A DNA stretch of 64,000 nt from Pseudomonadota bacterium (GCA_039193195.1 JBCCWS010000004.1:1-64000), one strand, 5' to 3'. Positions 54,952-63,952 are shown, numbered from the stretch's first letter. Translations and numbers: made by a program. The notes: generated from the letters alone by a model not told the origin.

Positions 54952-56037
54952 ATGAGCGACAAGGTCTCGGATGGAACCTCCGGCACGGTGCAGCCGCCGC
55001 CGTTTGAAATCTCCGTATCTCGCCAGTTCTTGCCCTGGCTGGTCGAGGTGGGCGCCAGCCTTGCCTTCACCACCTATCAGGTAGGTAAGGTGTTTTGGAT
55101 AGGAATCAAGCCGGATGGGCGCCTGGAGCTATTCAATCGGACCTTCAACCGCTCGATGGGGCTGTACTGCTCGTCGCAGACCCTGTACCTGAGCACTCTC
55201 TACCAGCTCTGGCGCTTCGAGAACGCGCTAGGGGCGCAGGAGCGCCACCAGGGCTACGATCGCATGTACGTACCGCAGACGGCGTGGACAACGGGCGATG
55301 TGGACATCCACGACATCGCCCTCGACAGCACTGGACGCCCGATATTCGTCAGCACCCTGTTCAGCTGCCTCGCAACGACGAGCGAAACGCACAGCTTCGC
55401 GCCCCTGTGGAAACCGCCGTTCATCTCTCGCTTGGCGGCGGAGGATCGCTGCCATATGAACGGCCTGGCGATGGTCGATGGGAGCCCTGGCTTCGTGACA
55501 GCCGTGAGTCGCAGCGACGTGGCCGATGGCTGGCGTGAGCGCCGCGATACGGGTGGCGTGGTGCTGCACGTGGAGTCTGGTGAGGTCGTTCTGGACGGAC
55601 TGTCGATGCCACATTCGCCCCGCTGGCACGAGGGTAAGCTTTGGGTCCTGGATTCGGGGAACGGTCGTTTCGGTTGCGTCGACACGCAAGCGGGGCGCTT
55701 CGAGGAAGTCGCCTTTTGCCCAGGGTACGCGCGGGGCCTGGCGTTTGTCGGTTCGTATGCGGTGATCGGCCTGTCCCGTCCACGGGGCGAACGGGGCACC
55801 TTTGCCGGCCTGGCGCTGGATGAAGCCCTGGCCAAGCGCGACGTCGAGGCCCGTTGCGGCCTGATGGTCGTGGATTTGCGTACGGGCGATGCGCCTCACT
55901 GGTTACGGGTCAGTGGGGTGGTGGAGGAACTCTACGACGTAGGGGTATTGCCCGGGGCCATACGACCGATGGCGATAGGCCTGCAGTCCGACGAGATCAG
56001 GCGAGTGCTGAGCATGGCCCCCGGCGATGCGGGGTAA
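54952..56037 (+). CDS. TIGR03032 family protein
   Basis: 361 residues. Matches the TIGR03032 (DUF4915-like) family: LPWLVEVGASLAFTTYQVGKVF near the start, LYLSTLYQLWRFEN, DVDIHDIALDSTGRPIFVST, HMNGLAMVDGSPGFVTAVS and the final CPGYARGLAFVGSYAVIGLSRPR. The fold is probably a beta-propeller. No signal peptide and no known function. GGAAGG lies 4-5 bases before the ATG. Divergent from modBC. Confidence 0.88.
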   Translation: MSDKVSDGTSGTVQPPPFEISVSRQFLPWLVEVGASLAFTTYQVGKVFWIGIKPDGRLELFNRTFNRSMGLYCSSQTLYLSTLYQLWRFENALGAQERHQGYDRMYVPQTAWTTGDVDIHDIALDSTGRPIFVSTLFSCLATTSETHSFAPLWKPPFISRLAAEDRCHMNGLAMVDGSPGFVTAVSRSDVADGWRERRDTGGVVLHVESGEVVLDGLSMPHSPRWHEGKLWVLDSGNGRFGCVDTQAGRFEEVAFCPGYARGLAFVGSYAVIGLSRPRGERGTFAGLALDEALAKRDVEARCGLMVVDLRTGDAPHWLRVSGVVEELYDVGVLPGAIRPMAIGLQSDEIRRVLSMAPGDAG

Positions 56038-56055
56038 GCTAAGCGAATAGTCGCA

Positions 56056-56427
56056 TTAGGAAAAGGCAGGGGCGATCGAGATCGCCTGGGCGAGCGTCTC
56101 CAGCAGCACCGTTGCGTCAAACGGCTTACTCAGCAGCGCAAAGGCGCCGCTCCGCTCAGCGCGAGACTGTAGGCTGGGATCGCGGTTGGCGGTCGCCAGC
56201 ACCACAGGGAGCCCCAGTCGCTCACGCAGACGCGTGGTGAGTTCGAAGCCGTTTCCACCCGGTAGGCCGACGTCGACGATGGCGGCATCGGGGCGCTCAG
56301 CGAGGGCCTTGGCGAGGGCTTCGTCCACGTGGGTCGCCGTGACCACCGCGTAGCCGGCGTGTTCCAGGCGGATGGTAAATGCCTTGCTGAGGTGCTTGCT
56401 GTCTTCAACCAGCAGGATACGGGTCAT
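56056..56427 (-). CDS. Single-domain response regulator (CheY-like)
   Basis: 123 residues with all receiver residues: Glu8/Asp9 in VEDS, phospho-acceptor Asp52 in IVDVGLPGGNG, Thr79 in ATANRD and Lys101 in LSKPF. There is no output domain, so it acts by protein contact or in a phosphorelay. No histidine kinase lies nearby. A perfect CRP-type site is 107 bases upstream of its start. Confidence 0.93.
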   Translation of the reverse strand: MTRILLVEDSKHLSKAFTIRLEHAGYAVVTATHVDEALAKALAERPDAAIVDVGLPGGNGFELTTRLRERLGLPVVLATANRDPSLQSRAERSGAFALLSKPFDATVLLETLAQAISIAPAFS

Positions 56428-56533
56428 GTCGCCTCTACCTCCACAGCGCCTCGCACACGGCCACGATGTAGGCCAACAGCCTGCGGCGCAGCGCTCACGA
56501 TGTCCAAGACACGGGGAGCCATCGGTAGATCCC

Positions 56534-56549
56534 TGTGACGATCATCACA
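56534..56549. promoter_or_regulatory. CRP/Vfr-type binding site
   Basis: TGTGA-CGATCA-TCACA: both half-sites match the CRP consensus fully with the right 6-base spacer. It lies between the response regulator gene (start 56427, minus) and the DUF6777-like gene (GTG 56711, plus), so it could act on either. No CRP homologue is in the window. The 283-base gap holds no gene otherwise. Confidence 0.55.
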
Positions 56550-56710
56550 AGAGGGCGTCAACGACCTGACAATAGTGCGTGGAAGGGGGCAGTACCTGGG
56601 TCTCGGCGAAGCTCATGTGCGTCATTGGCGCGTCATAAGCGCGCGTTTATCCGGTAAACAACGCTGCAGCTGCTGCGTTATGGACCGAGATCAGACTAGA
56701 ATGGTAGCCC

Positions 56711-57961
56711 GTGAAGTACTCGTCGACATCTCCGGCTCGAATCGACGGCCCAATCGCCAATGTGGCTCTAGAGACTGTAGTCAGGAAGCGACATACAGGG
56801 CGAGCGCAGTGGACGCGGTGGTTACTCCTCGTCATCGCCGGACTCCACGCTGCCAACGGGAGCGCGGCCGAGCAACCTCGCCTGGTCGCGCCGGAGAGCC
56901 GCGGAGCCGCATCCTTCTTCGTGCTTACGGTCGGTGAGCCCTACATCGATCTGCCCGAGCGTGGTAGCGGCGCCTTCGATCCGCAGCTCGTAACCCTAGG
57001 CGGGCTATGGGCACGCTATGGCGCCCGTGAGTGGTACGTTCGCTTGGATCCCCAGGCCTGCGACCTCGCGGGCCTACAAGCCGGTCTGGCGCGGGATGTT
57101 TCTCGCCGGGACGCCTTCGCCGCCATCTTGGGCTGGCCTCGCGATGAGGTGCCGGCGCGCTTGGCCGCCCTGCGAGGGGGTTATCTTCAATCGCACCTAG
57201 ACGTCATCAACCACGGCTTTAGCAATGGTGAGACATTTGGGAGTCCGAGAAGACTCGCGGGGGGCACGGCGGTGCTGATTGACAACCGTGGGATTCCCAT
57301 CGTGCGCTGCGCCTGCGGCAACCCGCTGCTCTCCTTGCGGCCGCAGGATGAGCCGCCGCTGCCGGCGCAGTTGGCGGAAGCCGGTCAACTGGCCGAGGCG
57401 CCGAAGCTCGGACAGATCGATGAGACCCCCCTGGCTCAGCCGAAGACCGAGGACGGCGGCGATGCGCCGGTGGATGAGCCGCCGAACGCTGCGCCCGAAG
57501 AGCCAACGTTGGTGGAGGAGGGCGATCCCGCTGATGATGTCGATGCAGCCGAGGTGCTCGAGGAGATCCTAAGCGAGGACGAGCCCGATCCGATCCAGGT
57601 AGCTCAGGAGCGGCCACCGCAACCCGACAGTCCCATCCATGATCTTCGCGCCCCGCCGGTCCCGACGGGTGGAATGATCGGTGAGTTCTCAGAGGAGCTG
57701 TTGCCCCTGCCGCTTAGCGTGATCGTGGTGTCCCTCCTACCCATCGCCGAGGAACTGGGTGACGATACGGCGAATGATGAGGCGGACGAGATGGACGGGG
57801 GCCTTGGCTCCGGTGGTGGCGGAATGCCGCCGGAGGATGAGGTGATGCTGCCGCCGCCGAGCGTGCCTGCGCCCGCGGCGGGTTGGCTGTTCGCCGGTGC
57901 CCTGGCGTGGCTCGGCTGGTCCCGCTTGCGCGGCCGACCCGAGGCGATGGCCGCCGCCTAG
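56711..57961 (+). CDS. DUF6777-like exported protein with PEP-CTERM-like tail
   Basis: 416 residues. A basic N-terminus and hydrophobic segment (WTRWLLLVIAGLHAANGSAA) form a signal peptide. Residues ~60-215 match the DUF6777 pattern: GAFDPQLVTLGGLWARYG, LDPQACDLAGLQAGLARD, VINHGFSNGETFG, and GGTAVLIDNRGIPIVRCACGNPL with a CxC pair. An acidic Pro/Glu-rich linker (~215-375) follows. The end, VPAPAAGWLFAGALAWLGWS then Arg-rich residues, resembles the gammaproteobacterial PEP-CTERM sorting signal (VPxPAAxWLF, TM, basic end), suggesting exosortase processing. The GTG start is tentative; a GTG at 56760 is possible. Confidence 0.68.
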   Translation: MKYSSTSPARIDGPIANVALETVVRKRHTGRAQWTRWLLLVIAGLHAANGSAAEQPRLVAPESRGAASFFVLTVGEPYIDLPERGSGAFDPQLVTLGGLWARYGAREWYVRLDPQACDLAGLQAGLARDVSRRDAFAAILGWPRDEVPARLAALRGGYLQSHLDVINHGFSNGETFGSPRRLAGGTAVLIDNRGIPIVRCACGNPLLSLRPQDEPPLPAQLAEAGQLAEAPKLGQIDETPLAQPKTEDGGDAPVDEPPNAAPEEPTLVEEGDPADDVDAAEVLEEILSEDEPDPIQVAQERPPQPDSPIHDLRAPPVPTGGMIGEFSEELLPLPLSVIVVSLLPIAEELGDDTANDEADEMDGGLGSGGGGMPPEDEVMLPPPSVPAPAAGWLFAGALAWLGWSRLRGRPEAMAAA

Positions 57962-57973
57962 GCGCCCGCGCTG

Positions 57974-59923
57974 CTAGGGCTGCTCTACCGGCGCCGCTAG
58001 CACGTTACTCAGAATAGAGTCTGCTCCCTGCACTCCTCGCCGGACTACGCCCTGAGCGAATAGCTCCGTTAGCTGTGGATTCGCGCCCACAGTGATCTCG
58101 AGTACCGCAACGCCGGCAGCGTTCGCAACAGCGTTACCGCGGTAGCTTGCCCCACGCAACTCCAGACACGCGCCGCCAAAGACGGGAAAGCACGGCCCAT
58201 CTCCCACCCCCTGCACCGAGGTGAAGAAATGCGCGCGCTGGCCCGGCGCGATGCCACTCAATCGTAGTTCCCCCGTCTGCGCGGCTACCATCGGCGAGGC
58301 GCTCAGGGGCGGGAGTACCTCGATGACCAGCCGCCGGTTTGTGGGAATGCCACGCAGACTCGTAAGAAAGCCATCGGGCCCGATCGCGGTCACCTGCTGA
58401 GCGAGTGCATGCGTACCCAGGCCGAAATGAGCCATCAGCTCATGGCCGCCGAGGTAGCTAGCGCCACCGGCGATCATGCGCTGCAGCGTTTCGCCGTTCG
58501 CCGAGAGGCGTATCTCGTACCCCTGACCATTGGGGGCGACGTCAGGGTGGGCCTTCGTATCGACGATCACCTCGAGCCAGTTCGTGTCCTCACCTGTCAG
58601 GTCATTACGGAACAGGCGCAGGGCGCCGCCGTGAGTGGAGATCACCAGGTCCATGTCCCCATCGCGGTCGTAGTCCAACAGGCCGAGGCTGCGCCCTTCT
58701 TCCGTGTGGTCGAGGCCGATCGCCTGGCCCATCTCCGTGAAGGTGAGGTCACCGTTGTTGCGGAAGAGATAGGTCGGCTCGTTGCGCCAGTCCTCCCCGT
58801 GCACGGGGTCCACGTGCGGCCAGCCGTTGGTCATGACGATGTCTTCCCAACCGTCGTGATCGAGGTCCAGAGGCGCCGTACCCCAGCCGAAGCCGCCGTC
58901 GTTCACGCCGCCGCTCTCGGGCAGCTCCGTGAACTGGTGGTTGCCCTCGCCAAGGTAGAGGCGATTCCCCGGTGGGCCCAAAAACTGCATCGAAGGGTAT
59001 GCGGCGGTCACGAACCAGTCGTAATGGCCGTTGCGATCGAAATCAGCGATCGTCGCGCCCATACCGTGCCACACCTTGTTCCCGCCGAAGATGTCGATCT
59101 GGGAAAAGGTGCCGTCCCCGTCGTTGGCGTAGTACTGGGTGCCACCACCGTCGTTGGCGATCATAAGCTCTGGATAACGATCGCCGTTCATGTCTGCAAA
59201 GATCGCACCGAACGCGCCAGTTCGGTTTCGATTGCTGTGTACGACGCCCGCTGCCTCGGTAACGTCCGTGAAGGTGCCGTCACCGTTGTTGCGGTAGAGG
59301 CGCGAGCGAGGGAGCTGCTGGTCCGCGTCGAACCACCACCCGGATACCCAGAGGTCGAGATCCCCGTCGAGATCGTAGTCTCCAAAGGCCGGACCGAAGC
59401 CATCAGGTTGATCACCGAGGGCACTGACACCCGCCAGGTCCGCCACCTCTTCGAAGCTCGTACCTGTGTTGCGGTAAAGGCGGTGTACGCCGGGAGTGGG
59501 TACGTCGCCGGCGTCGCCGTGGCTGGTGACAAAGAGGTCGACGTCGCCATCCCTATCGTAGTCGCCGGCGGCGGCGCCGTTGCCGCGGTAGAGTTCGGAA
59601 AGGCCCCACTCAGCGGCGCGATCAGTGAACGTACCATCCCCGTTGTTGAGGTACAGCACATCCGCTGTGCCGCCACCGCCGACCGCGAAGATGTCCGGCC
59701 ATCCATCGCCGTTGAAGTCAGCTACGGTGGCCCCGCCGTGCATTTCCCCACCCACCGCGATGTCCGCCAAGGGGGAGTGGACGAAGTCAATGCCAGCGGT
59801 GTCCGTCTGTTCCGTGAACGAGGGTTCCGCGCCGTAGGCCGACATCACTCCACTGAGTAATCCCGATAGGGCGAGCGCAACGTAGGCAGTTGCGGAAGAA
59901 GCGAAGTGGCGCATCACAGTCAT
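57974..59923 (-). CDS. CRTAC1/FG-GAP (VCBS) repeat protein with ASPIC/UnbV-like region
   Basis: 649 residues with a signal peptide (ATAYVALALSGLLSGVMSAYG). At least six FG-GAP/VCBS blades repeat the calcium-binding pattern ADFNGDGWPDIFAVGGGG, YDRDGDVDLFVTSHGD and YDLDGDLDLWVSG, each joined to LYRNNGDGTFTDVT-type segments; these form a beta-propeller. Residues ~430-520 resemble ASPIC/UnbV (GYEIRLSANGETLQRMIAGG, LMAHFGLG). Surface or periplasmic adhesion or binding role inferred from the family. Converges on the DUF6777-like gene with 12 bases between stops. Confidence 0.9.
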   Translation of the reverse strand: MTVMRHFASSATAYVALALSGLLSGVMSAYGAEPSFTEQTDTAGIDFVHSPLADIAVGGEMHGGATVADFNGDGWPDIFAVGGGGTADVLYLNNGDGTFTDRAAEWGLSELYRGNGAAAGDYDRDGDVDLFVTSHGDAGDVPTPGVHRLYRNTGTSFEEVADLAGVSALGDQPDGFGPAFGDYDLDGDLDLWVSGWWFDADQQLPRSRLYRNNGDGTFTDVTEAAGVVHSNRNRTGAFGAIFADMNGDRYPELMIANDGGGTQYYANDGDGTFSQIDIFGGNKVWHGMGATIADFDRNGHYDWFVTAAYPSMQFLGPPGNRLYLGEGNHQFTELPESGGVNDGGFGWGTAPLDLDHDGWEDIVMTNGWPHVDPVHGEDWRNEPTYLFRNNGDLTFTEMGQAIGLDHTEEGRSLGLLDYDRDGDMDLVISTHGGALRLFRNDLTGEDTNWLEVIVDTKAHPDVAPNGQGYEIRLSANGETLQRMIAGGASYLGGHELMAHFGLGTHALAQQVTAIGPDGFLTSLRGIPTNRRLVIEVLPPLSASPMVAAQTGELRLSGIAPGQRAHFFTSVQGVGDGPCFPVFGGACLELRGASYRGNAVANAAGVAVLEITVGANPQLTELFAQGVVRRGVQGADSILSNVLAAPVEQP

Positions 59924-60097
59924 ACCTCAAGCGTCCTTGCACGGTAGGTTCTGGCGAGTTGTTGTCGTTATCCCGGCGCACGAAGCGCTCGACCGCGCAT
60001 TGCCTTACGCGCACTGCCGATCGTAGCACAGTGCTCGGAAGCTTCGGGTTGCGATGGCTAGCAAACGTTTGCGTTAGTAGCTGCGCCGCAGCAAGAT

Positions 60098-60406
60098 CTA
60101 ATTCGGTTGTCCGTCTGGGCACCCTGTTGCGCGCTCCAGGGCATCCGCGGCGACCGCCGCCCAGGGCGTGGAGATGCCGAGCTCGCGTAGCCACGTGCGC
60201 ACGTTCTTTTGGTGCCAGAGCAGGCGTCGGCCGACGCGAACGTAGTGCACGCCGCTGGTGAGGCCATTGCTCGCCGATCGGCCGCGCCAAAGTTGCTCGC
60301 GGGTCAAGCCTGAGCGCGCGACCAGCTGCTCTGTGGTGAGAAACCGTCGGTCGGGATCCGCCGGGCGCGGCAGGGAGTGTCGGCGACGATGACGCTTGCG
60401 AGCCAT
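60098..60406 (-). CDS. Excisionase/MerR-like small DNA-binding protein
   Basis: 102 residues. After a basic tail (ARKRHRRRHSLPRPADPDRR) comes a winged-helix pattern, FLTTEQLVARSGLTREQLWR, then GVHYVRVGRRLLWHQKNVRTWLREL, which resembles excisionase-type DNA-binding domains (target-site wing and C-terminal helix). Such proteins are found in integrative elements and in gene regulators. No integrase or other mobile gene lies nearby, so its origin is unclear. No clear ribosome-binding site. Confidence 0.68.
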   Translation of the reverse strand: MARKRHRRRHSLPRPADPDRRFLTTEQLVARSGLTREQLWRGRSASNGLTSGVHYVRVGRRLLWHQKNVRTWLRELGISTPWAAVAADALERATGCPDGQPN

Positions 60407-60510
60407 GGAGGGATTGTCGCAGCTTGTGTCGGCGCACGCCTGCGGCTGGAGTCGCATCGTTATTGTGCCTACAGTGAGCGGTTCCACCCGCACAACCATG
60501 GAGAACAGCT

Positions 60511-61290
60511 TTGCGAACTCCCCTAACCCGCGCTGGCGGCGCCATCGGTCTGACCGCCCTGTGTTTGGCGATCACCTTGCAGAGCGCGCAGGCCGGATGG
60601 CTGGATCGTCTGAAGGGCGTCTTCAAGGACGATGCAGAGGCCAGCGAGTCCGCCCAGGGCGGGGTCGCCGCGCTGGGCACGGATCAGATCGCCAGCGCCT
60701 TGCGCGAGGCGCTTCGGGTCGGGGCAGGAAACGTGGTGGGGCAGCTTGGCGCCGAGGATGGGTTCAACCTCGACCCGACGATTCACATACCGTTGCCCGA
60801 CCAGTTAGACCAGGCGCGCACATTCCTCGCGAGGGTCGGTCTAGAAGGCTCGCTGACCGATCTGGAGGCTCAGTTGAATCGAGCTGCGGAGGTGGCCACC
60901 TCGAACGCAGGCGAGCTGTTCGTGAACGCCATCTCCCAGATGACCCTGGAGGACGTAAGGGACATCCTGCAGGGCCCGGACGACGCGGCGACGAGATACT
61001 TCCGTAGCACGATGGGCGTGGAGCTTTCCGAACGCATGACTCCGGTGGTGTCTGAGAGCCTCGATCAGGTGGGCGCCGCGCGACTCTATGAGCAGACCGT
61101 CGGGCGCTACAACTCCCTGCCGTTAGTGCCACCGATCGAGTCCGATCTCACCTCACATGTGGTAAACCTCGGGATCGACGGGATCTTCCATTACCTCGCC
61201 GAGGAGGAGGCCGCGATTCGCGCGGACCCGGCGGCGCGCACGAGCGATCTCCTGCGCACGGTCTTCTCCGCGGCCGCGGGCGGCAACTAG
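60511..61290 (+). CDS. DUF4197 domain exported protein
   Basis: 259 residues with a signal peptide (GLTALCLAITLQSAQAG). The body matches DUF4197: QIASALREALRVGAGNVVGQL, IHIPLPDQLDQARTFLARVG, FVNAISQMTLEDVRDILQGP, DDAATRYFRSTM and IFHYLAEEEAAIRADPAARTSDLL. All-helical periplasmic protein, function unknown. TTG start with GGAGA 8 bases upstream. Its stop overlaps that of the convergent lipocalin gene. Confidence 0.9.
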   Translation: MRTPLTRAGGAIGLTALCLAITLQSAQAGWLDRLKGVFKDDAEASESAQGGVAALGTDQIASALREALRVGAGNVVGQLGAEDGFNLDPTIHIPLPDQLDQARTFLARVGLEGSLTDLEAQLNRAAEVATSNAGELFVNAISQMTLEDVRDILQGPDDAATRYFRSTMGVELSERMTPVVSESLDQVGAARLYEQTVGRYNSLPLVPPIESDLTSHVVNLGIDGIFHYLAEEEAAIRADPAARTSDLLRTVFSAAAGGN

Positions 61291-61883
61291 CGGGCCCCGA
61301 CCGAGGTGAGTGCTGGTGGCTCGTTCTGCTGCACCCAGATTAGGGCATCCACCGCGAAATCCAACTCGCGCGCCTTCGCCACTAGGGCTTCCTTCACCAA
61401 CTCCGGCAGGTTGGGCTCGCGCGCCAGAATCCAAAGATAGTCGCGATTGGGGCCACACACCATGGCGTAGGCGTATTCATCGCGATCGAGCGCAATGACG
61501 TTGTAGCCGCCGAAGAACGGGCCGAAGAATGAGACCTTTATCTCAGCGACGTCCCGCTCACCGACGAACAAGGCTCGCCCCTCCACCGATTGCCACTCCT
61601 GCTTGTTCGTCGAGTAGCCGCTGTTGAGAACGCCGACACTGCCGTCGTCGCGGAGCGAGTACTCAGCACGCACGTGGGTGAGGCCGCGTTCGAAGCGATG
61701 GTCTAAGCGCGCGATCTCGTACCAGCGCCCGAGGTAGCGTTCGAGCTCGAAGTCGCCGACGGCTTCCACCCCCTCTGGGACGCCGACGCAGCCCGCTAGC
61801 AAGCCGAAGCAAACGGCCATTACGGCGAGGGGAGTGCCCCCCCTCGCTAGGCGCGCGACGCGTGAACTCTCGACAATACCCAT
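61287..61883 (-). CDS. blc: Outer-membrane lipoprotein lipocalin (Blc-like)
   Basis: 198 residues. Lipobox LLAGC at about residues 28-32 after a hydrophobic segment, then the lipocalin GxW motif FELERYLGRWYEIARLDHRFERGL and the later TDY-like ALDRDEYAYAMVCGPNRDYLWILAR. Binds fatty acids or lysophospholipids and is expected in the outer membrane. No envelope-stress element was recognised upstream. Confidence 0.92.
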   Translation of the reverse strand: MGIVESSRVARLARGGTPLAVMAVCFGLLAGCVGVPEGVEAVGDFELERYLGRWYEIARLDHRFERGLTHVRAEYSLRDDGSVGVLNSGYSTNKQEWQSVEGRALFVGERDVAEIKVSFFGPFFGGYNVIALDRDEYAYAMVCGPNRDYLWILAREPNLPELVKEALVAKARELDFAVDALIWVQQNEPPALTSVGAR

Positions 61884-62735
61884 CGATGCTCTCCATTACT
61901 GTGAGACGAAGGGGATGGGTTCAACACCCCCGATCGAATCCTCACATTGTACTCGGCAGTCGGTCACCACCATCAACAGTGACCAGTACCGGCGCGGCGG
62001 TTTCGGTGGCGACGCGCCCCACGGGGCAGTGTTTCCCTAAGCAGCAATCTTTCGCGTTAGGCCCCCGCAATGTATCGCGCGCCTACCCCGTCTGAACCTA
62101 GGAGCTTAATGCGCGGGGGATCCGGGTCGAGTGACTCATATTGCGCGCGGGTTTCGTGCTCCTTGAGCGTGCTCGCACCGGGGAGATCCACGAGCTCAAG
62201 CGCGATCTGACCAAACCTGACCGAGGCGGATACGCAACGGACGCGCTGGAGCCGCTGCCCGGCAGCGTGTCCGATCAGGAAGGGCTGGAGCGAACTCCCT
62301 GCGTGCACATACTGCACTTCGCAGCCTCCCTCATCCGCCGCTTGACTTAGCACCCAAGCTAGTAGCCGCGCTGGGTACGAGCGTCGGGAAGCCCCTTGGG
62401 ACCGAGTACCGAAAGGGTGGCGTTAAGCGCATGTAGCCACAAGCGGCGCGTGAAGAATCCCAACGTGAGCACCGCTTGGGCGAGCAGCTCGACGAACCCT
62501 CGAGCGGAGCGGCCACCGCTGCAGCGTCGATCGCATGCGCGTGATGCGCGGGCTAGATCCGTACGCCCACCTCGGCCATACGGTGCCTGCTGGGGCCGTG
62601 CACTTGCGGATGCAGTAGTCGGCGCCTGGGGAGACCCTTGGATATCATTGGTACCCCGTGGCGGGCGAGTTCCTCATCGAAGACCGGATCGCACGTATGG
62701 CAAGCTAAGTGACTCCCCCGAGGTGGAGAATCGCC
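61884..62735. other. Gene-poor stretch, possibly decayed
   Basis: 850 bases without a convincing full gene. A minus-strand frame at 62057-62353 (98 residues; VRFGQIALELVDLPGA) has fairly good codon use, and vaguely resembles a glyoxalase-type sequence, but has no clear start signal. A minus-strand stretch near 62361-62490 encodes protein-like LLAQAVLTLGFFTRRLWLHA without a start codon, and a plus-strand segment ending at 62708 (PVAGEFLIEDRIARMAS) is likewise start-less. These look like remnants of lost genes. Confidence 0.35.
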
Positions 62736-63284
62736 ATGGCTGACCAGTATCCCGCGCTGCTCGATAGGCACGTCGAGTTCATGCAGCAGCAACACCTGTT
62801 CTTCGTGGCCACCGCTGCGGCGGAGGGGTACGTCAACATCTCGCCAAAGGGCATGGACACCCTGCGTGTGGTGGACACGCAGAAGGTCATCTGGCTGAAC
62901 CTAACGGGCAGTGGCAATGAGACAGCGGCACATGTGCTGGAGAATGACCGCATGACTCTTATGTTCTGCTCTTTCGACAGGCAGCCACTGATCCTGCGGC
63001 TCTACGGCAACGCCAAGGTGATTCATGCCGATGATCCTGCATGGTCGGCTAACATCGGGCGGTTCCCCTCGTACACGGGGGCAAGACAGTTGTTCGAGAT
63101 CACGCTCTCGTTGGTACAGACCTCTTGCGGCTACGCCGTTCCGTACTTTGAGGCCAGGGGCGAGCGCCCTACGCTGGCCAAGTGGGCGGACAACAAGGGA
63201 CGCGCCGGCATCGAGGACTACTGGCAGGCCAAGAACACCACGAGTCTCAATGGTAAGCCGACCGGGATGGACTCCGGCGAGTAG
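62736..63284 (+). CDS. Pyridoxamine 5'-phosphate oxidase-fold (PNPOx-like) family protein
   Basis: 182 residues. The N-terminal QQHLFFVATAAAEGYVNISP, VIWLNLTGSGNETAAHVLEN and MTLMFCSFDRQPLILRLYG follow the flavin/PLP split-barrel family, which binds FMN or F420 but has varied reactions. The specific activity is unknown; it lacks the full pyridoxine oxidase C-terminal motif. GGTGGAG lies 8 bases before the ATG, which rules out the longer frame starting at 62709. Confidence 0.85.
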   Translation: MADQYPALLDRHVEFMQQQHLFFVATAAAEGYVNISPKGMDTLRVVDTQKVIWLNLTGSGNETAAHVLENDRMTLMFCSFDRQPLILRLYGNAKVIHADDPAWSANIGRFPSYTGARQLFEITLSLVQTSCGYAVPYFEARGERPTLAKWADNKGRAGIEDYWQAKNTTSLNGKPTGMDSGE

Positions 63285-63742
63285 CTTCGCTCAAGCGGGC
63301 AGCTAGACACCTCAAATGGGGGGCTGCGCTGGAGCATGGGGCACCTACCCACACGGGAATCTGACCACGGCCCTGCCGACCGGGACGCCGACCGGTCGTC
63401 GCAACGTTGCTAGTTGGATCAATTCTTCGTTGACACTCATCCCCTAGGTGCGTCCTGGACGCTCCTCCGCAGGGGGCGAGGATGGCCACCCCAGCGATTT
63501 GGCTTGACTTAGGGAGAATCGCCTAATGAATTCGATTGTTCACGAATACACTGCTTTAGTTTGCCCAGACTGGGAGCGGTGATGGCCAATGCACACGGCG
63601 ACTCGCGAATTGGTTTACTGTATTGTTGAAAAAACGACGACTTTCCGAACAAGCTCGTTTCATTCCGCGTGCATTTCGTGCTAATTGTTACGATGCCGTT
63701 TTACATAAGACGGAACTCAATGTCATCAATAGGGAGCGATCG
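63285..63742. other. Intergenic region, AT-richer right half
   Basis: 458 bases with no convincing gene. From about 63500 the composition becomes clearly AT-richer than the rest of the window. It contains a -35-like TTGACT at 63504-63509 without a convincing -10. The change in composition suggests promoter DNA or acquired sequence leading to the small peptide gene. Confidence 0.4.
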
Positions 63743-63931
63743 ATGAGCAAACTCAACCCGAAGAAGTCCGGTGAGCTGTTCGCATTCAAGCTAGCGACGA
63801 AGCGAGCGCAGACCCAGTCCAAGCGCGCTCAGTGGCAGACCCGTGACGGCGTTTCCGCAGCAGGTTGCACCGTCAACCTTCGCGGCCACGTCCTCTGCCC
63901 ATCCTGGGGCGACGGTGGTAACTACTGCTAG
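63743..63931 (+). CDS. Small peptide with cysteine-containing C-terminus, possible RiPP precursor
   Basis: 62 residues. AGGGAG lies 6 bases before ATG 63743. The first ~40 residues are polar and basic (SKLNPKKSGELFAFKLATKR, QTQSKRAQWQTRDGV). After an Ala-Ala-Gly comes a 21-residue end with three Cys and two Trp/Tyr: CTVNLRGHVLCPSWGDGGNY then a final Cys. A charged leader followed by a short Cys/Gly-rich core after a small-residue site is the layout of a ribosomally made modified peptide. No modifying enzyme is visible before the window ends, and no family is recognised, so this is a hypothesis. Confidence 0.55.
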   Translation: MSKLNPKKSGELFAFKLATKRAQTQSKRAQWQTRDGVSAAGCTVNLRGHVLCPSWGDGGNYC

Positions 63932-63952
63932 GGCTCGTGCCTAGCTAGGGGA

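Noticed and set aside
58409-59860. 483-codon plus-strand frame opposite the CRTAC1 gene
   Set aside because: Long, but repetitive Val/Arg-rich and without family features; it mirrors the FG-GAP repeats of the minus-strand gene.
62057-62353. 98-codon minus-strand frame as an intact gene
   Set aside because: Codon use is passable but no ribosome-binding site and only vague glyoxalase-like similarity; kept as part of the decayed stretch.
63361-63420. Short repeat GCCGACCG near 63378-63400 as a repeat array
   Set aside because: Only two copies; likely chance in GC-rich DNA.
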